The notes beneath the pieces are model-generated. The model had not been told where the DNA came from. It saw only the letters and a list, made by a program, of their open reading frames with translations, and searched no databases. This document shows, piece by piece, positions 27,929 through 37,099 of a DNA stretch of 64,000 bases. Origin of the DNA: Psychrobium sp051201665 (GTDB lineage: Bacteria; Pseudomonadota; Gammaproteobacteria; Enterobacterales; Psychrobiaceae). A program made the translations under genes and the position numbers. Numbering within the stretch: position 1 is the stretch's first letter; the number at the start of each line of letters is the position of its first letter. The stretch lies in contig NZ_CP179210.1 of assembly GCF_051201665.1 (NCBI RefSeq), positions 2,356,001 to 2,420,000 of the forward strand, read 5' to 3'.

Positions 27929-27968
27929 GCAATGTCCTTAAACTTATTGTGGGCTGCTCAAGCAATAA

Positions 27969-27982
27969 TTGATTTAGATCAA
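27969..27982. promoter_or_regulatory. Perfect FNR/ANR-type site (TTGAT-N4-ATCAA)
   Basis: The 14 bases form the exact FNR consensus, with TTAG as the plus-strand spacer. The centre is about 47 bases before the STAS start. If the sigma-70-like promoter at 28011-28040 is used, the site lies about 28 bases downstream of the start point and would repress. If a nearer promoter exists, it could activate. Both strands read as a site because the element is palindromic. Confidence 0.6.
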
Positions 27983-28010
27983 TTTATTAGTTCAAGCCTA
28001 ATATAAAACT

Positions 28011-28040
28011 AGCATATCTATAAGTTTGTATTAGAGTCAA
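28011..28040 (-). promoter_or_regulatory. Candidate sigma-70 promoter of the chemotaxis operon
   Basis: On the minus strand, a -35 TTGACT (28035-28040) and a -10 TATGCT (28011-28016) are separated by 18 bases. The -35 is good and the -10 weak. The predicted start point is near 28004, about 76 bases before the STAS gene. Confidence 0.4.
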
Positions 28041-28078
28041 GAAAATATTAATAATAAAGAATAAGTTTATACCATAAA

Positions 28079-28100
28079 AAATGCACCCGAAGGTGCATTT
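28079..28100 (-). terminator. Intrinsic terminator after nhaA remnant
   Basis: A nine-base stem (AAATGCACC/GGTGCATTT) with a four-base loop, followed on the minus strand by TTTTTATGG. It lies 28 bases after the nhaA stop and separates it from the chemotaxis promoter. Confidence 0.85.
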
Positions 28101-28127
28101 AACGTAGTGTGAGTTAGTCATCGCAAT

Positions 28128-28706
28128 CTACTTCTTTAACGCGTGTTCATGTTTTGCAAATCGTAACACCATGTAACCAAGTATACCTGACGTAAACGAC
28201 CCGATTAAAATGGCTAATTTATCAGCAAACATAAACTGAGCAGGATCAGTAAAAGCCAGTGAATTTACGAATAGGCTCATCGTGAAACCAATTCCCGTTA
28301 AGATCGCCACGCCATAAAGTTGCGTCATACTGCTGTTGTCCGGCAACTTTGCTAATCCAAGCTTAATGGCAAGCCAGCTAAATCCAAATACTCCAAATTG
28401 CTTGCCAATAAACAGGCCAGGTAATACAACTTGCGCTGGTGTAGAGAGATGACCTTCGATTATTTCTCGTTTAACTTCAAGACCAATTAACAAGAAAAAT
28501 ACCGCCATCAAGCCATCATTTATCCACAATAATAGTGGCTTATCGATATGTAATGCCCCAAATCGGATCTCAACTGGCGTGTCGAGAAATGCATCATAAA
28601 TCTCTGAAAGGCCGGTATTTTTTAACAGTAAGGCGATAATAGTAACAAATATCAGAACGATACCTGCCGAGGACTCTTTCTTAATAAACTCTTCTACAGC
28701 GTTCAT
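28128..28706 (-). pseudogene. nhaA: Internally deleted Na+/H+ antiporter NhaA
   Basis: A 192-residue frame in place of the usual ~390. Residues 1 to about 93 match the NhaA N-terminus (SSAGIVLIF, DTPVEIRFG, LLWINDGLMAVFFLLIGLEVKREI, up to VVLP). From residue 94 it matches only the last ~100 residues (GLFIGKQFGVFGFSW, then AILTGIGFTMSLFVNSLAF). The join at VVLP/GLFIGK removes about 190 residues in frame. These include the region of the paired aspartates and crossed helices needed for ion exchange. A good ribosome-binding site (GGGAG) and a terminator remain. The product cannot be a working antiporter as known; it could be expressed as a short membrane protein. Confidence 0.88.
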
Positions 28707-28754
28707 TTACACACTCCCAAAATATAATGGCGCGATCATAAGATAAACGCCTGC

Positions 28755-28793
28755 TAAAGTCGACATATTATGTCCCATAATATGTCGACTTTA
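28755..28793. terminator. Perfect 18-base-pair hairpin between serC and nhaA
   Basis: Two 18-base arms (28755-28772 and 28776-28793) are exact reverse complements around a three-base loop. It lies 25 bases after the serC stop and 49 bases before the nhaA start. No T-run follows on the minus strand outside the stem. It may terminate serC, act as an operator (a GTCGAC lies in each arm), or act in the nhaA leader. Confidence 0.55.
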
Positions 28794-28817
28794 TTCTTAT
28801 TTTTAAGTGTCGCTGAT

Positions 28818-29903
28818 CTAATGGGTATGTTGCGCCGCAAATTGTTCCATAAAATCAACCAAGGCTTTAACACCTTCTAATGGCATCGCGTTATAAATAC
28901 TCGCGCGCATACCGCCCACGCTGCGATGGCCTTTAAGTGCCATTAGTCCAGCATCTTCGGCTTGCGCTAAGAATTTCTTGTCTAAGCTAGGATCAGATAG
29001 TAAAAATGTCACGTTCATTCGCGAGCGATACGCTGGTGCGACTGTGTTGACATAAAAATCAGAATTATCAATGGCATCATAAAGTAATTCGGATTTTTCA
29101 ATATTCTTTTGCTCAATCGCTTTGACCCCCCCCTGCTCTAATAACCACTTAAAGACTTCACCTGCCAGATACCACGCAAATGTTGGCGGGGTGTTGAACA
29201 TAGAGTCGTTGTCACTCGCTAATTGGTAATCCATAATCGATGGCGTAGTTGGCAAGCTGTGACCTAATAAGTCGTCGCGAACTATGACAATGGATAAACC
29301 CGATGGTCCAATATTCTTTTGAGCGCCAGCGTATATCACCCCATATTTTGATACATCAATTTCACGGGATAAAATGGTTGAAGACAAATCAGCCACCAAC
29401 GGTGCATTAACTTGTGGCTCCTCACTCATCTCGATACCATCAACGGTTTCATTGGGACAGTAGTGAAAATAAGCGGCGTCATCACTAAGTTTCCAATCCG
29501 CTGGAGACGCGACGCCATGTTGGCCATTAACCGTTGCTTGAGTCGCAACGACATTGACTTCACCGTATTTCTTCGCTTCAATCACAGCTGATTTTGACCA
29601 CGATCCTGTCACCAAATAATCAGCTTTACCTGTCATACCAATCAAATTCATTGGCACAGCCGCAAATTGTCCGCGTCCGCCGCCATGACAAAATAAGACT
29701 TTATAATTGTCGGGAATATTCATGAGCGTTCGCAGGTTTGCTTCAGCAGCCTGTGCAACGTCCATGAAGTGTTTGTCACGATGACTAAACTCCATGATCG
29801 AAATACCATGCTGCTGCCAATTAATAAATTCACTTTGCGCCTTTTCCATTACCGCTTTAGGTAACATCGCAGGACCTGCACAAAAGTTATAAACCGCGTT
29901 CAT
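28818..29903 (-). CDS. serC: Phosphoserine aminotransferase SerC
   Basis: A 361-residue pyridoxal-phosphate enzyme that makes phosphoserine from phosphohydroxypyruvate; it also acts in pyridoxine synthesis. The start MNAVYNFCAGPAMLP is typical. The cofactor lysine lies in IYAGAQKNIGPSG, and FCHGGGRGQFAAVPMNL binds the cofactor phosphate. The end KGHRSVGGMRASIYNAMP is conserved. It follows gyrA in the same direction behind a terminator, a common arrangement in this group. Confidence 0.97.
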   Translation of the reverse strand: MNAVYNFCAGPAMLPKAVMEKAQSEFINWQQHGISIMEFSHRDKHFMDVAQAAEANLRTLMNIPDNYKVLFCHGGGRGQFAAVPMNLIGMTGKADYLVTGSWSKSAVIEAKKYGEVNVVATQATVNGQHGVASPADWKLSDDAAYFHYCPNETVDGIEMSEEPQVNAPLVADLSSTILSREIDVSKYGVIYAGAQKNIGPSGLSIVIVRDDLLGHSLPTTPSIMDYQLASDNDSMFNTPPTFAWYLAGEVFKWLLEQGGVKAIEQKNIEKSELLYDAIDNSDFYVNTVAPAYRSRMNVTFLLSDPSLDKKFLAQAEDAGLMALKGHRSVGGMRASIYNAMPLEGVKALVDFMEQFAAQHTH

Positions 29904-29948
29904 TCTAATCCCTCATAAATTGTATAAAATAAATTAATGTACAAACAA

Positions 29949-29972
29949 AAAGAGCGCCCTAAGGCGCTCTTT
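29949..29972 (-). terminator. Intrinsic terminator of gyrA
   Basis: A ten-base stem (AAAGAGCGCC/GGCGCTCTTT) with a four-base loop, followed on the minus strand by TTTTGTTTGT. It starts 12 bases after the gyrA stop. Confidence 0.9.
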
Positions 29973-29984
29973 CAAATTGTGCTG

Positions 29985-32624
29985 TTACTGTGCGTCATTA
30001 GGCGGTGTTGCATCGCCGTCAACTTGCGGCGCGGCATTATCGCTCGCCTCACCTTCAGCAACTTCACTGTCGATTACTTCGCCATCGTGTTCAGGCGCTT
30101 GAATTTCTTCAATACGTTGTAGTGCTACAACTTTTTCACCTTCAATAGTGCGGATCAAGGTAACACCTTGCGTATTACGACCAACGGTAGAGACACCATC
30201 AACAGGCGTACGAACTAACGTCCCCTTGTTAGAGATAATCATGATTTCATCATTTTCATCAACCTGAACAGCGCCAATGACTAATCCGTTACGTTCGCTT
30301 ACTTTAATAGAGACAACACCTTGAGTCGCACGACTCTTCGCTGGGTAATCTTCTAGAACGGTACGCTTACCGTAACCATTTTCAGTAACCGTTAAGATAC
30401 AACCATCGCCATGAGGAACAATCAGTGATACCACTTTTTGCCCTTCTTTAAGCTTCATACCACGTACACCGGTACCCGTACGACCGATTGCACGACACTG
30501 CTCTTGGCTAAAGCGAACCACTTTACCTTCATCAGAGAACAGCATAATTTCGCTATCATCTTCAGTCAATGCTACACCAACTAACTCATCATCATCACGC
30601 AGATTAACAGCAATAATACCGTTTGCACGTGGACGAGAATAAGCCGTTAGATTTGTCTTCTTCACTGTACCGGCAGCAGTAGCCATTAAGATACATTTAT
30701 CTTCAGTGTACTCACGTACAGGTAAAATAGCGGTGATACGTTCGTCTTTCTCAAGAGGTAGTAAGTTAACAATTGGCTTACCACGCGCTTGACGAGAAGC
30801 TAATGGCAACTGGTAGGTTTTCATCCAGTACATTTTACCGCGGTTTGAGAAACACAACATGGTGTCATGGGTATTAGCAACTAACAGACGTTCAATGAAA
30901 TCTTCATCTTTCATCTTAGTCGCTGCTTTACCTTTACCACCACGGCGCTGTGCTTCATATTCTGTCAGCGGCTGGTACTTCACGTAGCCTTCATGAGAAA
31001 GCGTGACGACAACATCTTCTTCATTGATTAAGTCTTCAAGCGACAAGTCATGTGACGCGTTAGTGATTTCAGTACGGCGCTCATCACCAAATTCAGCAAG
31101 TACAGCTTCTAGCTCTTCAACAATCACTTCCATTAGTCGCTCAGGGCTACCTAGGATGTGTAACAGCTCAGCTATAAGCTCAAGAATATCTTTATACTCA
31201 CCTAAGATTTTCTCGTGCTCAAGACCTGTTAAACGATGAAGTTTAAGCTCTAAGATTGCTTGTGCTTGTGTTTCTGTTAAGTAGTATTTGCCATCGCGAA
31301 TACCAAACTCAGGCTCTAACCACTCTGGGCGAGCTGCATCATCACCAGCGTTTTCTAACATCGCAGCAACGTTGCCTAAATCCCAACCTTGAGCAACTAA
31401 CGCAACTTTCGCGTCGCTAGGTGTTGCACAATTACGGATAACTTCAATCACAGGATCGATATTTGCTAATGCAATCGCTAATGCTTCAAGAATATGAGCA
31501 CGTTCGCGCGCTTTGCGCAGTTCAAATACAGTACGGCGCGTAACAACTTCACGGCGATGACGTACAAAACTCTGTAACATCTCTTTTAGGTTAAACAACT
31601 TAGGACGATTGTCCTCAAGTGCCACCATGTTGATACCGAAAGATACTTGCATTTGCGTTTGTGAATACAGGTTATTTAGGACAACTTCACCCACTTCGCC
31701 GCGCTTGATTTCAATAACCATGCGCATGCCGTCTTTATCAGACTCATCACGCAGTGCACTAATGCCTTCAACTTTCTTATCACGAACCAGCTCTGCCATT
31801 TTTTCAATCAGGCGCGCTTTGTTTACTTGATAAGGCAGTTCGTGAACAATAATGGTTTCTTTACCATTATCTGCCACTTCAATGTCGGCTTTCGCACGAA
31901 TACGTACCTTACCACGACCGGTTTTATAAGCGTCGATAATACCTTGACGACCACTGATAATACCCGCAGTTGGGAAATCAGGACCCGGAATATATTCTAA
32001 TAATTCATCAATGGTAATATCGTTATTTTCAATAAAGGCCAAACAACCAGAGATAACTTCATTTAAGTTATGTGGTGGGATGTTTGTTGCCATACCTACC
32101 GCGATACCTGATGAGCCATTAACTAATAGATTAGGAATTCGCGTTGGTAATACAACTGGGATTTGTTCTGTACCATCGTAGTTAGGCGCAAAATCAACCG
32201 TTTCTTTTTCAAGATCGATTAATAATGAATGGGCCATCTTCTTCATTCTGATTTCGGTATAACGCATTGCCGCCGCGCTATCACCATCTACAGAACCAAA
32301 GTTACCCTGACCATCAACCAATGGGTAACGTAATGAGAAAGGCTGTGCCATACGTACGATAGTGTCGTAAACAGCGCTATCACCATGAGGGTGATATTTA
32401 CCAATTACATCACCAACCACACGGGCAGATTTTTTGTACGCTTTATTCCAGTCGTTACCTAATACATCCATTGCAAAAAGTACGCGGCGATGTACGGGCT
32501 TTAAACCATCTCGCACATCTGGTAAGGCACGCCCTACGATTACACTCATGGCGTAATCTAGGTACGAATTCTTTAATTCGTCTTCGATATTAATCGGCGA
32601 TACACTATTGGCCAACTCAGTCAT
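29985..32624 (-). CDS. gyrA: DNA gyrase subunit A
   Basis: An 879-residue breakage-reunion subunit of gyrase. The catalytic Tyr122 lies in AAMRYTEIR. The quinolone-resistance region reads GDSAVYD with Ser83 and Asp87, the susceptible-type residues in E. coli numbering. The GyrA box lies in the C-terminal domain (QRRGGKGKAA). Several beta-pinwheel blades follow. The C-terminal tail is acidic (about the last 45 residues), as in many gammaproteobacteria. It is transcribed away from ubiG, with a promoter at 32677-32705. Confidence 0.98.
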   Translation of the reverse strand: MTELANSVSPINIEDELKNSYLDYAMSVIVGRALPDVRDGLKPVHRRVLFAMDVLGNDWNKAYKKSARVVGDVIGKYHPHGDSAVYDTIVRMAQPFSLRYPLVDGQGNFGSVDGDSAAAMRYTEIRMKKMAHSLLIDLEKETVDFAPNYDGTEQIPVVLPTRIPNLLVNGSSGIAVGMATNIPPHNLNEVISGCLAFIENNDITIDELLEYIPGPDFPTAGIISGRQGIIDAYKTGRGKVRIRAKADIEVADNGKETIIVHELPYQVNKARLIEKMAELVRDKKVEGISALRDESDKDGMRMVIEIKRGEVGEVVLNNLYSQTQMQVSFGINMVALEDNRPKLFNLKEMLQSFVRHRREVVTRRTVFELRKARERAHILEALAIALANIDPVIEVIRNCATPSDAKVALVAQGWDLGNVAAMLENAGDDAARPEWLEPEFGIRDGKYYLTETQAQAILELKLHRLTGLEHEKILGEYKDILELIAELLHILGSPERLMEVIVEELEAVLAEFGDERRTEITNASHDLSLEDLINEEDVVVTLSHEGYVKYQPLTEYEAQRRGGKGKAATKMKDEDFIERLLVANTHDTMLCFSNRGKMYWMKTYQLPLASRQARGKPIVNLLPLEKDERITAILPVREYTEDKCILMATAAGTVKKTNLTAYSRPRANGIIAVNLRDDDELVGVALTEDDSEIMLFSDEGKVVRFSQEQCRAIGRTGTGVRGMKLKEGQKVVSLIVPHGDGCILTVTENGYGKRTVLEDYPAKSRATQGVVSIKVSERNGLVIGAVQVDENDEIMIISNKGTLVRTPVDGVSTVGRNTQGVTLIRTIEGEKVVALQRIEEIQAPEHDGEVIDSEVAEGEASDNAAPQVDGDATPPNDAQ

Positions 32625-32676
32625 AAATCCCTAAGATCCCTGTGTTTGTTAAAACAAAACCTGTTGTATGTAATAT

Positions 32677-32705
32677 TTATTATTGTAATACGACACAAAA
32701 GGCAA
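32677..32705 (-). promoter_or_regulatory. Candidate gyrA promoter
   Basis: On the minus strand, TTGCCT (32700-32705) and TAATAA (32677-32682) are separated by 17 bases. The start codon is about 50 bases downstream. Confidence 0.5.
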
Positions 32706-32943
32706 AAAATAGAGCCTGATTCTAGCACAGTGTGTCGATGTTACTAGCGCTAATATCCCTTAATTTTGGATTCTAGGGCCATTAACGGCCAAATTTGATA
32801 AAAACACCAATTTATCGACTACTTATTAACCACCTTTAAAAGTGTCTCAAAATAGCGCTCATGCGTTTACAATATATGGGTTGTGCTTGTTATATCAAGA
32901 CCCTTATAATGTGGCCTTTCTCGTTAATGATGTTTACCTTCCT

Positions 32944-33684
32944 ATGTCTCAATCTAATCTAGAACAGCCATTAAATGAGGCTGTTAATGTCGATCCTCAA
33001 GAAATTGAAAAGTTTTCTGCGTTAGCACAGCAATGGTGGGATTTACACGGCGAATTTAAACCGCTGCATTTAATGAATCCAACACGATTAAATTATGTGA
33101 GTGATAAAGCAGACGGACTATTTGGTAAGCAGGTCATCGATGTCGGTTGTGGCGGCGGGATCTTAAGTGAGTCAATGGCAAAGCTTGGCGCACAAGTTCT
33201 GGGGATTGATATGGCAGAACAATCACTTAATGTGGCCAAATTACATGCCCTAGAGTCTGGCGTTAGCAATGTTAGCTATCAGCAAATACCCGTCGAGACG
33301 CTAGCCGAGCAGCAACCTCATTCATTTGACGTTGTCACCTGTATGGAAATGCTTGAGCATGTACCAGATCCACAGTCAATTGTTCGCGCCTGTTTTAAAT
33401 TGGTTAAGCCAGGTGGTCAGGTATTCTTCTCGACACTTAATCGTACTAACCGTGCTTATTTATTGGCCATTATCGGTGCCGAACATATTTTAAGGCTTGT
33501 TCCAAAAGGCACCCATGAACATAAGAAGTTTATTCGCCCAAGTGAATTAATCCGCTTTGTCGATAACAGCGACGCGCGTTGTCTCGATGCTATTGGTGTT
33601 CATTACAACCCATTGACTGAGCAATTTAAGACCAATAATGATTTATCGGTGAATTATCTCATTCATTGTCAACCAAATAGCTAA
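32944..33684 (+). CDS. ubiG: Ubiquinone biosynthesis O-methyltransferase UbiG
   Basis: A 246-residue S-adenosylmethionine-dependent enzyme doing both O-methylations in ubiquinone synthesis. Class I methyltransferase motifs: VIDVGCGGGILSE, then CMEMLEHVPDP and KPGGQVFFSTLNRT, all close to E. coli UbiG. The ATG at 32944 was chosen because homology begins a few residues after it (EIEKFSALAQQWWDLHGEFKPLH). A GTG-started extension to 32842 adds 34 unrelated residues. The ribosome-binding site is weak. It pairs with the HAD gene downstream and diverges from gyrA. Confidence 0.96.
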   Translation: MSQSNLEQPLNEAVNVDPQEIEKFSALAQQWWDLHGEFKPLHLMNPTRLNYVSDKADGLFGKQVIDVGCGGGILSESMAKLGAQVLGIDMAEQSLNVAKLHALESGVSNVSYQQIPVETLAEQQPHSFDVVTCMEMLEHVPDPQSIVRACFKLVKPGGQVFFSTLNRTNRAYLLAIIGAEHILRLVPKGTHEHKKFIRPSELIRFVDNSDARCLDAIGVHYNPLTEQFKTNNDLSVNYLIHCQPNS

Positions 33685-33715
33685 CGTTAATCTCATTGTT
33701 ATAAAGGGAAGTACC

Positions 33716-34390
33716 ATGAATGATTCAATGAATATTAAAGCCGTATTATTTGACCTCGATGGTACTTTACTCGATACCGCTCTCGATCTTGGCGGCGCAG
33801 TTAATCGACTGCTAGCCCGCGATAATCTGCCGCTATTGTCAAAGGACGTTATTTATCAAACAGCTTCGCAAGGATCGTTAGCGCTGGTAAAAGCAGGATA
33901 TGGCCTAGACTTGTCACCGGAACAATACACTGACCTTCGCAGTGAGTTCTTAGCAAATTACACGGCGCACATTAATGAACAAACAACCTTCTTTGATGGC
34001 GTAAATCACTTATTAGACACGCTGGACAGACACGATATTGTATGGGGCATCGTAACCAATAAACCAACACTCTATACAACACAACTCTTGGCCCATTACC
34101 CACGATTGGCAAATTGCGCCGTTGTAATATGTGGCGATACATTAGAGGTTGCGAAACCCAGTCCAAGACCATTACTGTTAGCCGCAAATAAAATAAGTAT
34201 CGTACCTGAAGCAATTATGTATGTAGGTGATGCTCGAACAGATATTGACGCATCTTCAGCTGCCAAAATGACGAGCGTTGCTGCCAATTATGGCTATATT
34301 CCTGAAAACGATCCTGCTCATACATGGCATAGCGATCATTTAATCGGTCATTGCTTAGATCTTTGTACTATTTTAGCGATCAATGAATAA
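33716..34390 (+). CDS. HAD-family phosphatase (Gph or MupP type)
   Basis: A 224-residue HAD hydrolase with all four motifs: DLDGTLLDT (nucleophile and acid aspartates), the Thr in GIVTNKP, the Lys in VAKPSPRP, and GDARTDIDA. The cap is of the phosphoglycolate phosphatase kind. It follows ubiG by 31 bases with AAGGGA before the start. In Pseudomonas the gene at this place is mupP, a MurNAc-6-phosphate phosphatase of cell-wall recycling, so that role is possible. Phosphoglycolate phosphatase is the alternative. The sequence alone does not decide. Confidence 0.85.
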   Translation: MNDSMNIKAVLFDLDGTLLDTALDLGGAVNRLLARDNLPLLSKDVIYQTASQGSLALVKAGYGLDLSPEQYTDLRSEFLANYTAHINEQTTFFDGVNHLLDTLDRHDIVWGIVTNKPTLYTTQLLAHYPRLANCAVVICGDTLEVAKPSPRPLLLAANKISIVPEAIMYVGDARTDIDASSAAKMTSVAANYGYIPENDPAHTWHSDHLIGHCLDLCTILAINE

Positions 34391-34409
34391 AAGTTGACGT
34401 TTTGTATAA

Positions 34410-34439
34410 GATTTAGCACCTTCAAAATGGTGTTAAATC
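34410..34439 (+). terminator. Hairpin after the ubiG-HAD pair
   Basis: An 11-base stem (34410-34420 with 34429-34439) with one G-U pair and an eight-base loop, 20 bases after the HAD stop. There is no T-run, so terminator function is uncertain. Confidence 0.4.
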
Positions 34440-34560
34440 AAGCGTTCGAATGATAAAAAAAATAATTAAAAAATGGTGATTTAAAATTGAAAATTTTAAA
34501 ATTAACCAGAGCTAATCCTCAAAATGATAGTTCCCACTAACCTGTGTTACTAAATGTAAA

Positions 34561-34569
34561 TTATCCACA
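34561..34569 (+). promoter_or_regulatory. DnaA box upstream of nrdA
   Basis: TTATCCACA matches the strong DnaA consensus exactly. It lies 22 bases before the candidate -35 of nrdA. DnaA is a known regulator of nrdAB in E. coli. Confidence 0.6.
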
Positions 34570-34590
34570 GCTTATCCTATTTTTTAACAC

Positions 34591-34619
34591 TTGCAATATC
34601 CCTTAATCCACCTTATCTT
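34591..34619 (+). promoter_or_regulatory. Candidate nrdA promoter
   Basis: TTGCAA (34591-34596) and TATCTT (34614-34619) are separated by 17 bases. Each matches four of six consensus positions. The start point would be near 34626, leaving a leader of about 180 bases. Confidence 0.45.
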
Positions 34620-34654
34620 GTATCCCACATTTTTTAAAAACCTATATCTTGTGT
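34608..34654 (+). promoter_or_regulatory. Paired NrdR boxes over the nrdA promoter
   Basis: Two 16-base sites resemble the NrdR consensus ACACWATATATWGTGT. Box 1 is 34608-34623 (about 11 of 16) and box 2 is 34639-34654 (about 13 of 16). They are 31 bases apart, three helical turns, which is the usual NrdR spacing. Box 1 covers the -10 element, as expected for repression. NrdR senses ATP/dATP. Confidence 0.6.
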
Positions 34655-34806
34655 ATTTAGACCAAAGCAAACACTAGAGAAAATAAAGTGATTTTAACGC
34701 GCTTTATTATCCTTAGTTGGGACTTGCAAAGTAAAAGGACTACTTACCAGCGTGATGCATTGCATCGCGGAACGTGGGTTCGTAATAACAGCAACGGATA
34801 ATAATA

Positions 34807-37092
34807 ATGAATACAAATCTTCTGGTGACCAAGCGTAGTGGTAAACAAGAACCTATTGATCTGGATAAGATCCATAAAGTACTCGATTGGGCTGCAAAAG
34901 GACTAGATAATGTGTCGGTTTCTCAGGTTGAGATCAAAGCACATATTCAGTTTTACATGGGCATTGAAACCAAAGATATTCATGAAACCATTATTAAAGC
35001 CGCCGCGGATCAGATTTCTGAAACAACACCTGATTATCAATACATGGCTGCTCGCCTAGCCATATTTCATCTTCGTAAGAAAGCTTATGGCCAATTTGAG
35101 CCACCGCACATCTATCATCACACAGTAAAAATGTGTGCCGAAAAGCGCTATGATGAACATCTTTTAGCTGATTATACGCGTGAAGAATTTAACCTGATGA
35201 ACGACGCGTTAGATCATTCGCGTGATTTAAATTTCAGTTATGCCGCTGTGAAACAATTGGAAGGTAAATACCTACTTCAAAATCGCAGTACGGGTGAAAT
35301 ATTCGAAAGCGCGCAGTTCCTTTATATGTTAATTGCGGCTGCATTGTTTTCTAAATACCCAACTGAAACGCGTATGAAATATATTGTCCATTTTTATGAT
35401 GCGGTATCGCAGTTCAAAATTTCGTTACCTACACCGATTATGGCTGGTGTACGTACGCCAACTCGTCAGTTTAGTTCATGTGTCCTTATTGAATGTGATG
35501 ACAACCTTGATTCAATTAACGCGACATCAAGCTCAATCGTTAAATACGTGAGTCAACGCGCTGGTATCGGAATCAATGCAGGTAGTATTAGAGCATTAGG
35601 AAGCCCAATTCGAGGCGGTGAAGCTAACCATACTGGCTGTATTCCATTTTATAAGCATTTCCAAACCGCTGTTAAAAGTTGTTCACAAGGTGGTGTACGT
35701 GGCGGTGCTGCAACGTTGTTTTACCCACTCTGGCATCTTGAAGTTGAATCGTTATTAGTATTAAAAAATAACCGTGGTGTTGAAGAAAACCGTGTTCGTC
35801 ATATGGACTACGGTGTTCAGTTTAACAAAACCATGTACCAACGCTTGATTAAAGGTGAAGACATTACCTTATTCTCACCAAGTGATGTCCCAGGCTTATA
35901 TGATGCATTCTTTGCAGACCAAGACAAATTTGAAGCGCTTTACACGCAATATGAGCAAGATGATTCAATTCGCAAACAATCTATTAATGCCTCTGAATTA
36001 TTCTCGTTATTTGCGCAAGAACGAGCAGGAACAGGTCGTATTTATCTTCAAAATGTTGATCACTGTAATACGCACAGTCCGTTTGACCCGAGTGTGGCAC
36101 CAATTAAACAATCTAACTTATGTTTAGAAATTGCATTACCGACTAAACCACTGCAAAGCTTTGACGATCCAAACGGTGAAATTGCCCTATGTACTCTGTC
36201 TGCATTTAACTTAGGCATCATTAAATCACTGGATGAATTAGAAGAGCTTGCTGAGCTGGCGGTACGCGCACTCGATAATCTGCTAAGTTATCAAGATTAC
36301 CCTATTATTGCGGCGCAACAATCGAGCTTGGCGCGTCGTACCCTAGGTATAGGCGTCATTAACTACGCTTATTACCTTGCTAAGAACGGCGTACGTTATT
36401 CAGATGGCAGCGCGAACCAATTGACCCATGATACCTTTGAAGCGATACAGTATTATTTGCTAAAAGCATCAAACAAACTGGCAAAAGAAGTCGGTGCGTG
36501 TGATTGGTTTAATGAAACAACTTACGCCAAGGGCATCTTGCCAATAGATACCTATAAAAAAGATCTTGATGCACTGTGTTCTAACGAATTAAAACTTGAT
36601 TGGGAATCGCTACGTCAAGACATTAAAGAGCATGGCTTACGTAACTCGACCTTGTCAGCCTTGATGCCATCAGAGACATCATCACAAATTTCAAATGCCA
36701 CTAACGGCATTGAACCACCCCGTGGTTTGATTAGTGTAAAAACGAGTAAAGATGGTATTTTAAAACAAGTTGTACCTGACTATTTAAGCCTTAAAAATGA
36801 CTATGAGCTGCTTTGGAATATTCCAAGTAACGACGGTTATTTACACCTTGTCGGCTTAATGCAGAAATTTGTCGACCAAGCAATTTCAGCCAACACAAAT
36901 TACGATCCAGCTAAATTTGATAGTGGTAAAGTCCCTATTAAGCGTATCATTAAAGATTTATTAACAGCGTACAAATACGGTGTTAAAACACTTTATTATC
37001 ACAACACTCGTGATGGTGCTGATGATTCTCAAGGCGATATTGTTATTGAGAAAGAAGATGAAGGCTGTGAAGGCGGCGCGTGTAAAATATAA
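34807..37092 (+). CDS. nrdA: Ribonucleotide reductase class Ia, large subunit NrdA
   Basis: A 761-residue subunit that reduces ribonucleoside diphosphates. An N-terminal ATP-cone (about 1-95) starts LLVTKRSGKQEPIDLDKIHKV and gives dATP feedback. The active-site cysteines are seen in FSSCVLIECDD, NLCLEIALP and EIALCTLSAFNLG. The C-terminal shuttle pair lies in EGCEGGACKI. It forms an operon with nrdB and the ferredoxin gene. Its leader holds DnaA and NrdR sites. Confidence 0.98.
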   Translation: MNTNLLVTKRSGKQEPIDLDKIHKVLDWAAKGLDNVSVSQVEIKAHIQFYMGIETKDIHETIIKAAADQISETTPDYQYMAARLAIFHLRKKAYGQFEPPHIYHHTVKMCAEKRYDEHLLADYTREEFNLMNDALDHSRDLNFSYAAVKQLEGKYLLQNRSTGEIFESAQFLYMLIAAALFSKYPTETRMKYIVHFYDAVSQFKISLPTPIMAGVRTPTRQFSSCVLIECDDNLDSINATSSSIVKYVSQRAGIGINAGSIRALGSPIRGGEANHTGCIPFYKHFQTAVKSCSQGGVRGGAATLFYPLWHLEVESLLVLKNNRGVEENRVRHMDYGVQFNKTMYQRLIKGEDITLFSPSDVPGLYDAFFADQDKFEALYTQYEQDDSIRKQSINASELFSLFAQERAGTGRIYLQNVDHCNTHSPFDPSVAPIKQSNLCLEIALPTKPLQSFDDPNGEIALCTLSAFNLGIIKSLDELEELAELAVRALDNLLSYQDYPIIAAQQSSLARRTLGIGVINYAYYLAKNGVRYSDGSANQLTHDTFEAIQYYLLKASNKLAKEVGACDWFNETTYAKGILPIDTYKKDLDALCSNELKLDWESLRQDIKEHGLRNSTLSALMPSETSSQISNATNGIEPPRGLISVKTSKDGILKQVVPDYLSLKNDYELLWNIPSNDGYLHLVGLMQKFVDQAISANTNYDPAKFDSGKVPIKRIIKDLLTAYKYGVKTLYYHNTRDGADDSQGDIVIEKEDEGCEGGACKI

Positions 37093-37099
37093 ATAAAAT

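Noticed and set aside
32842..32943. GTG-started extension of UbiG
   Set aside because: Thirty-four residues with no similarity to UbiG; homology and normal length fit the ATG at 32944.
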